Assembly: GCA_020252645.1 (NCBI GenBank)
Contig: JADCCN010000010.1
Location: 100,250-164,249, forward strand
Length of the DNA: 64,000 nucleotides
Direction of reading: 5' to 3'
Source: Methylobacterium sp.
GTDB taxonomy: Bacteria > Pseudomonadota > Alphaproteobacteria > Rhizobiales > Beijerinckiaceae
The notes under the pieces are model-generated. The model worked only from the letters and a program-made list of their open reading frames with translations. It did no database searches and was not told where the DNA came from. Below are positions 34,670 to 42,619 of this stretch, in pieces. The position numbers and the translations under genes were made by a program. The first letter of the stretch is position 1; the number at the start of each line of letters is the position of its first letter.

Positions 34670-35281
34670 ATGGGTGACGATTTCGGAGCCAAAGCATTCG
34701 GGAACCGCTTCATGGTTCCAACCCTCGGTCGCGATGCCGAGGGGCATCCGGACGATCAGCCGCTCGACCTCGTTGAGATTTCCGGCTCGATCAAATGGTT
34801 CGATGTCTCCAAGGGATTCGGGTTCATCGTGCCGGATAACGGCCTGGCCGATGTGCTGCTGCACGTCTCCTGCCTCCGGCGCGACGGCTACCAGACCGCC
34901 CCGGAGGGGGCTCGCATCCTGGTGGAAGCCATCGAGCGGCCGCGCGGTTATCAGGCCTTCCGCATCATCTCCATGGATCTTTCCACCGCCGTCCACCCCT
35001 CCCAATTGCCGCCCGCCCGCACCCATGTGCAGGTGACCGCGACGAGCGGGCTCGAAAAGGCCGTCGTGAAATGGTTCAACCGCCTGCGCGGCTTCGGCTT
35101 CGTTTCCCGCGGGGAGGGGACGGAGGATATCTTCGTCCACATGGAAACCCTGCGCCGGACCGGCGTCACCGAACTCGTTCCGGGTGATGTGGTCTATGTC
35201 CGCTTCGGCAAGGGCCCCAAGGGCCTGATGGCTTCCGAAATCCGGCTGGGTGACGAGGGCGATCCGCCGAACTCGCATTGA
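34670..35281 (+). CDS. Double cold-shock-domain protein
   Basis: About 203 residues from ATG 34670 (the track starts 30 codons earlier; neither start has a strong ribosome site). Two cold-shock domains: SGSIKWFDVSKGFGFIVPDN ... DVLLHVSCLRRDGY and KAVVKWFNRLRGFGFVSRGEGTEDIFVHMETLRR. Both keep the RNP1-like GFGF and the VLLHV/IFVHM RNP2-like patterns, so both likely bind single-stranded RNA or DNA. Such two-domain proteins precede DUF192 genes in Hyphomicrobiales. Confidence 0.9.
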   Translation: MGDDFGAKAFGNRFMVPTLGRDAEGHPDDQPLDLVEISGSIKWFDVSKGFGFIVPDNGLADVLLHVSCLRRDGYQTAPEGARILVEAIERPRGYQAFRIISMDLSTAVHPSQLPPARTHVQVTATSGLEKAVVKWFNRLRGFGFVSRGEGTEDIFVHMETLRRTGVTELVPGDVVYVRFGKGPKGLMASEIRLGDEGDPPNSH

Positions 35282-35360
35282 AGGGGCGGCAGGCCGGTTG
35301 ATTCCCGCCGCGGAACATCCCATAGCGCCTCGCATGGCCGCGTGACGCGGTCGAGCCCTG

Positions 35361-35909
35361 ATGAGTGTTGCGATGCCCGGCGATTCCAAGCCTTCCGGTC
35401 TCACGCGTGGCCGCCTGTTCCTGGTCCTCTTCGTGGGCTTCATGCTCTCGGTGGCGGGTATTTCGGTTTTCACGAACCTCACCCGCATGGCCGAGCGCGA
35501 TGCCGCGCGTGCCCGGCAGGCCGAGGGCGGCATCCGGCTCGAACCGCTCACCATCGATTCCGGCGGCAGGCGCCATAATTTCCGCATCGAGCTCGCCCGC
35601 ACGGATGCCGATCGCGCGAGGGGGCTGATGTTCCGGCAATCCATGCCGGCGGATAAGGGCATGCTTTTCGATTTCGAACGCGACCAGATGGTCTCGATGT
35701 GGATGCGCAACACCTTCATTCCGCTCGACATGCTCTTCATCTTCGCGGATGGCCGCGTCCATCGGATCGAGCATCGCACGGAGGTTGAGAGCGAGCAGAC
35801 CATTTCCTCCGGCGTGCCGGTGCGCGCCGTGCTGGAGCTGAATGCCGGCACGGCCGAGCGTCTGGGCATCAAGCCCGGCGACCGTGTCGTGCACCCGATG
35901 TTCCGGTGA
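35361..35909 (+). CDS. DUF192 family protein, membrane-anchored
   Basis: 182 residues. A single hydrophobic segment at about residues 18-38 (GRLFLVLFVGFMLSVAGISVF) anchors the protein. The DUF192 domain follows, with RARGLMFRQSMPADKGMLFDF, SMWMRNTFIPLDMLFI and VLELNAGTAERLGIKPGD, the core family motifs. Function unknown. Its place between the double cold-shock gene and tRNA-Pro is a conserved arrangement in rhizobial relatives. Start ATG 35361. Confidence 0.9.
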   Translation: MSVAMPGDSKPSGLTRGRLFLVLFVGFMLSVAGISVFTNLTRMAERDAARARQAEGGIRLEPLTIDSGGRRHNFRIELARTDADRARGLMFRQSMPADKGMLFDFERDQMVSMWMRNTFIPLDMLFIFADGRVHRIEHRTEVESEQTISSGVPVRAVLELNAGTAERLGIKPGDRVVHPMFR

Positions 35910-35970
35910 GGCGGATACGGTTTTCCATGCCTTGCCCGTGCCACGAACAAGTGGTAGCGGCTCTTGAAAT

Positions 35971-36047
35971 CGGGGTATAGCGCAGTCTGGTAGCGCGGTA
36001 GTTTTGGGTACTACAGGTCGTAGGTTCGAATCCTGCTACCCCGACCA
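35971..36047 (+). tRNA. tRNA-Pro (UGG)
   Basis: Acceptor stem CGGGGTA pairs with TACCCCG. Anticodon stem GTAGT/ACTAC encloses loop TTTGGGT, giving anticodon TGG. T arm GTAGGTTCGAATCCTGC. Discriminator A and encoded CCA. 77 bases. Confidence 0.97.
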
Positions 36048-36057
36048 TCTCATTACG

Positions 36058-36501
36058 TTATTCTGCGGCCGCGAATTTCCTTACCATCACGCCCGCCTCG
36101 GCAAACATCTCGGCGGCGGCTTCAAACTCCTCCGGTGGCATCGAGGTCATTCCGTCGCCCATAACCACGCAGGCGATCCCCGCATGAATGATGGAGCGTG
36201 CGCAGGAACTGCAAGGGTGGTGCGTGACATAGAGCATGCAGCCCCGCGTCATGATTCCCTCCCGCGCCGCAAAGGCCACGATGTTCTGTTCGGCATGGGA
36301 GGCGAAGAGATATTTGCGCGGCTTCTCGAAGCGATCCGCGCTGTCCGTCACGCCGCGCGGCGGGCCGTTGTAACCGGTGAGGCGCACCTCGCCATCCGGC
36401 CCCACCAGAGCCGCGCCAACCTGCGTGGAATCCTTCGAGCGAACTGCGGCATGGCGGGCAAAACCCATCAGGTATTCTTCAACGGTTGGGCGATCGACCA
36501 T
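36058..36501 (-). CDS. dCMP deaminase-like cytidine/deoxycytidylate deaminase
   Basis: 147 residues. Zinc-dependent deaminase motifs: SHAEQN (His-Ala-Glu with catalytic Glu) and HHPCSSCARSI (P-C-x-x-C). MVDRPTVEEYLMGFARHAAVRSKD and VGAALVGPDGEVRLTGYNGPPRG are the dCMP deaminase-type opening. The enzyme turns dCMP to dUMP on the way to dTMP. It ends 10 bases past the tRNA-Pro on the opposite strand. Confidence 0.88.
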   Translation of the reverse strand: MVDRPTVEEYLMGFARHAAVRSKDSTQVGAALVGPDGEVRLTGYNGPPRGVTDSADRFEKPRKYLFASHAEQNIVAFAAREGIMTRGCMLYVTHHPCSSCARSIIHAGIACVVMGDGMTSMPPEEFEAAAEMFAEAGVMVRKFAAAE

Positions 36502-36664
36502 TTGTATCTCCAGGTTGCATTTCTATTTGTGTCAGGGGCGGGGAGGGCTGTCCATCTGCGCTTCACCGGCGACCAAGGCCGCGGTTGCCTCGTGCGGAAA
36601 GTCCCAGTATCAGGAGGCGGAAGCGGGGTGCCTCCCGCCTGATCGCCCGCCCCGGAGACCGCCC

Positions 36665-36970
36665 ATGACGGCCCGCATTTCCCGTCCCGCCAAGACCGCG
36701 ATGCAGTCCGGCACCGCCAAGAGCAACCGCTGGCTTCTCGAATTCGACGGCAGCGCCGCCCGCACGATCGAGCCCCTGATGGGCTGGACCTCCTCCTCCG
36801 ACACGCTCGGCCAGGTGAAGCTCTGGTTCGACACGAAGGAAGAGGCGATCGCCTTTGCCACGCGCAACGGGCTTGCTTATCGCCTCGAGGAGCCGAAGGA
36901 GGCCAAGCGCCGGCCGGCCGCCTATTCGGACAATTTCAAGCATAACCGCATCGGCGCCTGGACGCATTGA
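36665..36970 (+). CDS. Complex I accessory subunit, NDUFS4-like
   Basis: 101 residues from ATG 36665 with GGAGA six bases upstream; the track ORF starts 96 codons earlier in the divergent region. MTARISRPAKTAMQSGTAKSNRWLLEFD, PLMGWTSSSDTLGQVKLWFDTKEEAIAFA and PAAYSDNFKHNRIGAWTH are the ETC complex I subunit conserved region shared by mitochondrial NDUFS4 and alphaproteobacteria. It is a peripheral NADH dehydrogenase subunit at the matrix or cytoplasmic face. The tRNA-Arg follows. Confidence 0.92.
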   Translation: MTARISRPAKTAMQSGTAKSNRWLLEFDGSAARTIEPLMGWTSSSDTLGQVKLWFDTKEEAIAFATRNGLAYRLEEPKEAKRRPAAYSDNFKHNRIGAWTH

Positions 36971-37036
36971 ACCCGCCGCGCCGGCCATGTTCCTCGTGGC
37001 TTCCCGCCGGCCGCATGATTGAAATCCGCCTTTGCC

Positions 37037-37113
37037 GGCCCCTTAGCTCAGCTGGATAGAGCGAGTGCCTTCTAAGCACTAGGTCGCAGGTTCGAGCCCT
37101 GCAGGGGTCGCCA
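37037..37113 (+). tRNA. tRNA-Arg (UCU)
   Basis: Acceptor stem GGCCCCT with AGGGGTC (one G-U pair). Anticodon stem AGTGC/GCACT and loop CTTCTAA give anticodon TCT. T arm GCAGGTTCGAGCCCTGC. Discriminator G and encoded CCA. 77 bases. Confidence 0.97.
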
Positions 37114-37619
37114 GAAATTATGGTTATCAAGGAGTTATGAGATATTTCTCACAAAGAAATTGATGGGCCTCAACCGGATCGGGAAGCGCTTCGCATCTTG
37201 ATTCCGGTTCTTCACAAAATGATTCCGGCACCTGAGCCGCAAAGCCCAAATGCTTCAACCGGGATTCGTTTCCCGGTAAATCTGTCCAGAAAAGGCGGGG
37301 GATTGGAGTTCCGCGCGCCTTTTCTGGGCTTGGTCGAAATCAGGTGAAAATCGCCCCGAAAGAGCCGATCGCCGATCCTGAACCTGCATTTCGCGGGTTT
37401 GAACTCGCTGACTTCCTTTCATGAATCGGATCGCCTCCATGCGTCAAGAGTCCGGCTCGAAAAAAAACAGGAAGCCATGATTCAGCGGAGGAGGAAGCGG
37501 AATCCGTTGCTGCGCCGCCGCCCGCAGGTGCCTGGAGAGACTCGCGCCTTTCCGCTTGATCTTCTCTGCGGGCTCATGTCGAAAGGCAGGCTCTGAACCA
37601 CGGGAAGGCAGGAGCCACC
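37114..37619. other. Long intergenic region, no supported gene
   Basis: 506 bases between tRNA-Arg and the GT39 gene. The small ORFs of 61 and 65 codons on opposite strands (37255-37440, 37399-37596) have no recognisable content or ribosome sites and are left out. The first 150 bases are AT-richer than average, and the last 60 include CAGGAG just before the GT39 start. A promoter for the glycosylation cassette presumably lies here. Confidence 0.4.
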
Positions 37620-39362
37620 ATGCGTGCGATTGCAAGCCGCTTTGGGTTGCTGGACTGGCGGGAGCGTTTCCATCGCCTCACGCTCAGCCATGCGCGGGCG
37701 TTGCTCGCGCTGACCCTCGTCAGCTTCTGCTTCTTCCTGCCTGGCCAGATGTCGCTCCAGCCGATGGACCGGGACGAGCCGCGTTTCGCGCAGGCCTCGA
37801 AGCAGATGCTGGAGACGCGCGACTTTGTCGATATCCGCTTCCAGGAGGAGGCGCGCCACAAGAAGCCTGTCGGCATCTACTGGCTGCAATCGGCCAGCGT
37901 GGCGATCGGCGAGGCGCTGGGCGTCGGCGATGCCCGAAGGCAGATCTGGCTCTATCGCATCCCCTCCCTGCTGGGTGCGGTTGCGATGGTGCTGCTGACC
38001 TACTGGGCGGCGCTTGCCTTCCTCTCGCGCGAGGGGGCGATGCTCGCCGGCCTGATGATGGCGGCCAGCGTGCTGCTGGGTGTCGAGGCGCGGCTTGCGA
38101 AAACCGATGCGGTGCTGGGCGCGCTGTCGGTTGCGGCCATGGGCTTCCTGGCGCGGGCCTATCTCGCGGCGCGGGCGCCCGACGTGGCGCCGCAACTCGA
38201 GAAGCGTCACCTTGTCCTGTTCTGGGCGGCCATGGGTGCGGCCGTGCTGGTGAAGGGGCCGATTACTCCGCTCGTCGCGATACTGGCGATCGGCACGCTC
38301 GCGATCCGCGATCGCGGCGCGGGCTGGCTGAAGGGCATGCGCCCCGGATTGGGCCTGCTCCTCGTCGCGCTGATCGTGCTGCCCTGGCTCGTGATGATCC
38401 TGATGAAATCGGGCGGGTCCTTCCTGGAAGATTCGCTCGGCCGGGACATGCTCGCGAAGGTGGGCAGCGCGCAGGAGAAGCATGGCGCGCCGCCGGGCAC
38501 CTATCTCGGCGTCTTCTGGGTCACCTTCTGGCCGGCCGCACCGCTGGTGCTGCTGTCGCTGGCTTTTGCTTGGCGTGAACGGCGTGATGATGGCGTGGCC
38601 TTCCTCCTGGCCTGGATCGTCCCGTTCTGGCTGATCCTCGAAGCGGTGCCGACCAAGCTCCCGCATTACGTGCTGCCGGTTTTCCCTGCGATCGCCATCC
38701 TCGCGATGCTGGCGGTTGAACGCTCCGGCCTCGTGCTCAATCGCGCGCTTCGCGGGGTGGCGGCGTTCCTGATGCTGCTGGTGCCGCTGGTATTCCTCAT
38801 CGGCGCGCCGGCGCTCTTCCTGATCATGGAGGAGGGGCTCGCGATCCTCCGCCTGCCCTTCCTCGCGCTGCCCTTCCTGGTGGTCGCATTCCTGCTCGGC
38901 CTGGCGGGCGCCTATTCGCTGGTCCAGCGCCGGCCGGTGCGCGCCTTGCTGCTGGGTGCCTTCGCCTCGGCCAGCCTGGTCGTCGCGGCCTATCCCCTGG
39001 GCATGCCGATGCTGAAAGCGATCAATCTCTCGCCGCGTCTGGCCGAGGCTGCGCGCGCCACGGGTTGCGTGGACCCCGCGTTTGCGACCGTGGGTTATCG
39101 CGAGCCGAGCCTCGTTTTCCTCACGCGCACGGATATCCTGATGGCCGAGCCGGCCGAGGCGGCGGCCTTCCTGGAGCGGCCCGGTTCGGGGTGCCGCATC
39201 GCCTTCGTAGAGCGGCGCTTCGAGGAGGCTTTCCGTGCCGCGCTCAAGGGTGATTCCGCCCCGGCTCTGGTCACGCGCGTGCGCGGCGTCAATCTCAACG
39301 CGGCCTTCGACAAGCAGCGGCGGTTGCGCGTGCTGGACATCGCGGTGTATGTGCGGCGCTGA
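37620..39362 (+). CDS. ArnT-like GT39 family membrane glycosyltransferase
   Basis: 580 residues with a dozen hydrophobic segments and a C-terminal soluble part. The catalytic loop motif DRDEPRFAQASKQMLETRDF (the D-x-D/E-E-P-R pattern) and KKPVGIYWLQ are conserved in ArnT and related polyprenyl-phosphate-dependent transferases, as is KLPHYVLPVFPA. It moves a sugar from a lipid carrier to an acceptor on the periplasmic side, such as lipid A or another envelope glycan. CAGGAG is six bases before the ATG. It heads a cassette with the GT2 and LAB_N genes. Confidence 0.9.
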   Translation: MRAIASRFGLLDWRERFHRLTLSHARALLALTLVSFCFFLPGQMSLQPMDRDEPRFAQASKQMLETRDFVDIRFQEEARHKKPVGIYWLQSASVAIGEALGVGDARRQIWLYRIPSLLGAVAMVLLTYWAALAFLSREGAMLAGLMMAASVLLGVEARLAKTDAVLGALSVAAMGFLARAYLAARAPDVAPQLEKRHLVLFWAAMGAAVLVKGPITPLVAILAIGTLAIRDRGAGWLKGMRPGLGLLLVALIVLPWLVMILMKSGGSFLEDSLGRDMLAKVGSAQEKHGAPPGTYLGVFWVTFWPAAPLVLLSLAFAWRERRDDGVAFLLAWIVPFWLILEAVPTKLPHYVLPVFPAIAILAMLAVERSGLVLNRALRGVAAFLMLLVPLVFLIGAPALFLIMEEGLAILRLPFLALPFLVVAFLLGLAGAYSLVQRRPVRALLLGAFASASLVVAAYPLGMPMLKAINLSPRLAEAARATGCVDPAFATVGYREPSLVFLTRTDILMAEPAEAAAFLERPGSGCRIAFVERRFEEAFRAALKGDSAPALVTRVRGVNLNAAFDKQRRLRVLDIAVYVRR

Positions 39363-39377
39363 AACAGCGAGCCTTCC

Positions 39378-40133
39378 ATGCCTGAAACAGCCGGTGCCGA
39401 GCGCGCCGAACTTGCCCCGCCGCGCATCTCCGTCGTCATCCCGATGCGGAACGAGGAGGGTAATGTCGCCCCCCTCATCGCGGAGATCGTGCATGCGCTG
39501 GAAGGCGAAGCCCACGAGATCATCGCGGTGAATGACGGCTCGACCGACGAGACCGGCGCGATCCTTTCCAATCTGCGTGGCGCCTATCCGCAATTGCGGG
39601 TGCTCCACCATGCCGAGAGCCTGGGCCAATCCGCGGCGATCCGCGATGGCGCGCGCCTGGCGCATGGCGCAATCCTCTGCACGCTGGATGGCGATGGCCA
39701 GAACAACCCGGCCTTCCTGCCGGCGATGATCCGCCTGCTCGATGCTGATCCCGCGATCGCGCTGGTGCAGGGCCAGCGCGTGGGCCGCACCGATACCGGC
39801 TTCAAGAAATTCCAGTCGAAGATCGCCAACACGGTGCGCGGCGCGATGCTGAAGGATGGCACGCGCGATTCCGGCTGCGGCCTGAAGGTGATGCGCCGCG
39901 AGGCCTATCTGCGCTTGCCCTATTTCGATGCGCTCCATCGCTTCACGCCTGCGCTGATGGTGCGCGACGGGCACAAGATCGCCCATCTCGACGTGGTGGA
40001 TCGCCCGCGCGGCTCGGGTGTTTCGAACTACGCCTCCCTGGCGCGGGCGAAGGTCGCGCTGGGTGATCTCATCGGCGTCTGGTGGCTCGTCCGTCGCCGC
40101 AAGCCGGATACGCCGACGCGGGAGGAAACCTGA
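39378..40133 (+). CDS. GT2 family glycosyltransferase (dolichol/undecaprenyl-phosphate sugar synthase-like)
   Basis: 251 residues, no membrane segment. GT-A motifs: ISVVIPMRNEEGNVAPL, EIIAVNDGSTDET, and ILCTLDGDGQNNP (D-x-D metal site), then SGCGLKVMRREAYLRL. It most resembles polyprenyl-phosphate glycosyltransferases such as ArnC or the rhizobial RgtE, which load the sugar donor that a GT39 enzyme uses. It lies 15 bases after the GT39 gene and overlaps the LAB_N start (TGATG). Confidence 0.88.
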   Translation: MPETAGAERAELAPPRISVVIPMRNEEGNVAPLIAEIVHALEGEAHEIIAVNDGSTDETGAILSNLRGAYPQLRVLHHAESLGQSAAIRDGARLAHGAILCTLDGDGQNNPAFLPAMIRLLDADPAIALVQGQRVGRTDTGFKKFQSKIANTVRGAMLKDGTRDSGCGLKVMRREAYLRLPYFDALHRFTPALMVRDGHKIAHLDVVDRPRGSGVSNYASLARAKVALGDLIGVWWLVRRRKPDTPTREET

Positions 40134-40480
40134 TGCTCATCCAGTTCTCCCAATTCATCGACGGCTTCCTGCATGATGTGTTCGTCACGAATTTCACCTG
40201 GTGGGCGGTGATCGGCATTTTCGGGCAACTGCTCTTCATGGCGCGCTTCGTGGTGCAGTGGATCGCGAGCGAGCGGGCCGGGCGCTCGGTGGTGCCCATG
40301 GCCTTCTGGTTTTTCTCCATCGGGGGTGCGGCCATCGTGCTGGCCTATGGCATTCACCGGCGCGATCCGGTGATCATCCTGGGGCAGACCCTGTCGTTCT
40401 TCATCTATTTCCGCAATCTCGCGCTGATCGCCAAGGAACGCCGCCAGCGCGGCAAGGTCGGCATCGAGGGCGGGGACTAA
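40133..40480 (+). CDS. Lipid-A-disaccharide synthase N-terminal domain-like membrane protein (LAB_N)
   Basis: 115 residues with three hydrophobic segments. Family motif W-W-x-x-G-x-x-G-Q ... RFVVQWIASERAGRSVVPMAFWFFSIGG. LAB_N proteins resemble small flippase subunits (ArnE/F-like) and the RgtF-type partner in rhizobia. Start ATG 40133 overlaps the GT2 stop; GGGAGG lies upstream. Its likely job is moving the lipid-linked sugar across the inner membrane or assisting the other two enzymes. Confidence 0.85.
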   Translation: MLIQFSQFIDGFLHDVFVTNFTWWAVIGIFGQLLFMARFVVQWIASERAGRSVVPMAFWFFSIGGAAIVLAYGIHRRDPVIILGQTLSFFIYFRNLALIAKERRQRGKVGIEGGD

Positions 40481-40481
40481 C

Positions 40482-41096
40482 ATGACCGGCCGGGCGCCGC
40501 TGCCCTCCTGGCAGGATGATCTTCACGCCACGCTGGCTGCCTGCTGGGGCTTGCTCGCGCGTGGCGTGGCCGATCGCCGCTCGGGTTTCCACCATCCTGT
40601 GATTTCCAGCATCGGGCTCGATGGGGCGCCGCGCTCGCGGGTGATGATCCTGCGCGGGGTGGACATCGCGGCGCTGAGCCTGCGCGTTCACACGGATCTC
40701 CGTTCGGAGAAGATCGCGGAATGGCGCGCCAATCCGCGCATGTCGGTGCTGGGCTATGATGCCGGGCAGAAGCTGCAGATCCGCCTTGCGGGCCGCGCGA
40801 GCCTTCACCACGACGATGCGGTGGCCGATGCGGCCTGGCAGGCCTCGCGCGCCATGAGCCGCGTCTGCTACGGCACGAGGCCGGTGCCGGGCTCGGAGAT
40901 CGCGAGCGGTGACGCTTTCGCGCTGCCGAGCCCGGACGACGCGGAAGGGCTGGAAGCGGGTCGCGCGCATTTTTCCGCCGTGGTGATGCGGATCGAAAGT
41001 CTCGAAAGCCTGTATCTCGCCTTCGAGGGGCATCGGCGGGCGCTTTTTGCCTGGGATGCGGGCGGCGCGCTCACCGCCCGCTGGCTGGCGCCCTGA
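40482..41096 (+). CDS. Pyridoxamine 5'-phosphate oxidase-related FMN-binding protein
   Basis: 204 residues. Split-barrel flavoprotein: HHPVISSIGLDGAPRSRVMILRGVD and LRVHTDLRSEKIAEWRANPRMSVLGYD are the FMN-binding region of PNPOx-like proteins. The C-terminal RIESLESLYLAFEGHRRALFAWD is conserved in this subgroup. The true reaction is unknown; these proteins may reduce small flavin or haem-related substrates. It starts one base after the LAB_N stop and ends directly against the convergent metC. Confidence 0.8.
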   Translation: MTGRAPLPSWQDDLHATLAACWGLLARGVADRRSGFHHPVISSIGLDGAPRSRVMILRGVDIAALSLRVHTDLRSEKIAEWRANPRMSVLGYDAGQKLQIRLAGRASLHHDDAVADAAWQASRAMSRVCYGTRPVPGSEIASGDAFALPSPDDAEGLEAGRAHFSAVVMRIESLESLYLAFEGHRRALFAWDAGGALTARWLAP

Positions 41097-42284
41097 TCAG
41101 GCAGCTTCATGCATGGCCGCAAGCCCGCGATCGAGATCCGCGATGAGATCCTCCGGATCCTCGAGGCCGATCGAGAAGCGGATGCCGCGCCCGCCCGGCG
41201 CGTAGGTCGTGGCCGTGCGGAAGGGCGTGCAATCGAAAGGCACGGCAAGGCTCTCGAACCCGCCCCAGCTATAGCCCATGCCGAAGAGACCGAGATTGTT
41301 CAGAAAAGCGGCAACCTGCCTGTCGCTCATCACGTCGAGGATGATCGAGAACATCCCCGAGGGGCCCTTGAAATCACGCTGGAAGATCTCGTGGCCGGGG
41401 CAGGAGGGCAAAGCGGGGTGCAGCACGCGCTTCACGCCCCTGCGGCCCGCGAGCGCCTTCGCCACATGCAGCGCATTGACGCCCTGCTCCCTCATGCGGA
41501 TGTTCATCGTCCGCAGGCCGCGCAGGGTGAGGAACACGTCATCCGGCCCGAGATAAATGCCGAGATCGGCATGCGTGGCCTTGAGAGCCGGCAGATGCGC
41601 CGCGTTCGCGGCGACAAGGCCGATCAGCACATCCGAATGGCCGGAGGGATATTTCGTGGCGGCGTTGATGGAGAGGTCGACCCCGAAATCGAGCGGCCGG
41701 AAGAGCAGGCCCGTCGCATAGGTGTTGTCGATCATCGTCACGATGCCGTGCCTTCTCGCAACCGCGACGATGGCCGGCACATCCTGCACTTCGAAGGTCT
41801 GCGAGCCGGGGCTCTCCATCATGATGGCGCGGGTGCCTGGCTTCACCAGCGCCTCGATCCCGGCCCCGACGAGTGGATCATAATAGGTTGTCTCGACCCC
41901 GAAGCGCCGCAGGTGGTTCTCGCAGAAGTTGCGCGTCGGGCGGTATACACTATCCACGACGAGAACATGGTCGCCGGATTTCAACACAGACAGCATCGCC
42001 GTGGTGACCGCCGATGCACCAGACGGACAGATGACCGTTCCGGCTGCGCCCTCGATTTCGTTCCAGAGTTCCTCGAGGGCCTCCGAGGTGGGGTTGCCGC
42101 GCCGGCCATAGGTATAGCGGTTCTTCTGCGCGAGGCAGGATTCCGCGTCCGGATAGACCACGGTCGAGCCGCGGAAGGGTGGAACATTGACAAATCCGAA
42201 GGTTTCGTCCGGCCTGCGGCCCTTCATCGCGAGTTTTGTCGCCGATTTCAGGGTTTCCGCGATGCGCTTTTCGAGCTTCCGCAT
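41097..42284 (-). CDS. metC: Cystathionine beta-lyase
   Basis: PLP enzyme that splits cystathionine to homocysteine, pyruvate and ammonia in methionine synthesis. 395 residues from ATG 42284 (GGCGGAAC about 6 bases upstream); earlier ATGs at 42317 and 42440 are less likely. GFVNVPPFRGSTVVYPD, YGRRGNPTSEALEEL, VDSVYRPTRNFCENHLRRFGVETTYYDP and the PLP lysine in AATKYPSGHSDVL are typical of alphaproteobacterial MetC. Divergent from aapJ. Confidence 0.93.
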   Translation of the reverse strand: MRKLEKRIAETLKSATKLAMKGRRPDETFGFVNVPPFRGSTVVYPDAESCLAQKNRYTYGRRGNPTSEALEELWNEIEGAAGTVICPSGASAVTTAMLSVLKSGDHVLVVDSVYRPTRNFCENHLRRFGVETTYYDPLVGAGIEALVKPGTRAIMMESPGSQTFEVQDVPAIVAVARRHGIVTMIDNTYATGLLFRPLDFGVDLSINAATKYPSGHSDVLIGLVAANAAHLPALKATHADLGIYLGPDDVFLTLRGLRTMNIRMREQGVNALHVAKALAGRRGVKRVLHPALPSCPGHEIFQRDFKGPSGMFSIILDVMSDRQVAAFLNNLGLFGMGYSWGGFESLAVPFDCTPFRTATTYAPGGRGIRFSIGLEDPEDLIADLDRGLAAMHEAA

Positions 42285-42619
42285 TTCTGTTCCGCCTTTT
42301 GACTGATTTCCGGCCATGAATTCCAAAATAAGTCCGCTTAAGAGAAAAGTCATCCCTGTTTTGGCTTGAACAGGAGATAAAGAATCTGGTTTGGCGGGTA
42401 AATTTTCCGCCGTCCGGCACCTCCAATGCAAAATTTGCATCGCAGAGCGGCTTCCCGTCCGATTTTATGCATGTAGGTCTTGACCGCTCGTCCAATCTCC
42501 CTTTGCATGCGCTCTACCGGATCGCAGAAAAAGGGCAGACCGGCGATCGAGCCCCTCATCCGGCTGCTTTTCGGATCAAGGGTGGCAGACCACCATCAAC
42601 ACTCGGGGAGACGAGTACC
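42285..42619. other. Divergent promoter region of metC and aapJ
   Basis: 335 bases, AT-richer than the genes. Two symmetric features are visible: a stem-loop GGCGG-GTAAATTTT-CCGCC near 42394-42411 and a 15-base palindrome ATGCAAA-A-TTTGCAT at 42426-42440. Either could be a regulator site for methionine genes or the amino-acid importer. No further gene seen. Confidence 0.5.
42426..42440. promoter_or_regulatory. Perfect 7-bp inverted repeat upstream of aapJ
   Basis: ATGCAAA, one-base centre A, TTTGCAT. It sits about 180 bases before the aapJ start and 140 bases before the metC start. AT-rich dyads of this length are typical of dimeric regulators. The bound protein is not known. Confidence 0.4.

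Noticed and set aside
35971-37113. tRNA-Pro and tRNA-Arg as integration sites of a genomic island
   Set aside because: No integrase, no duplicated tRNA 3' end and ordinary genes on both sides.
37255-37596. Small ORFs of 61 and 65 codons in the gap before GT39
   Set aside because: They overlap on opposite strands, have no signal, domain or convincing ribosome site.
37482-39986. 834-codon minus-strand ORF antisense to GT39 and GT2
   Set aside because: Translates to Gln/Arg/His-rich sequence across two well-supported glycosyltransferases; a shadow.
42285-42420. Possible SAM-II riboswitch before metC
   Set aside because: Read on the minus strand, the leader has a GGCGG/CCGCC hairpin with an AT loop, but the conserved SAM-II pseudoknot sequence was not recognised. 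An Infernal search with the SAM-II model would decide.
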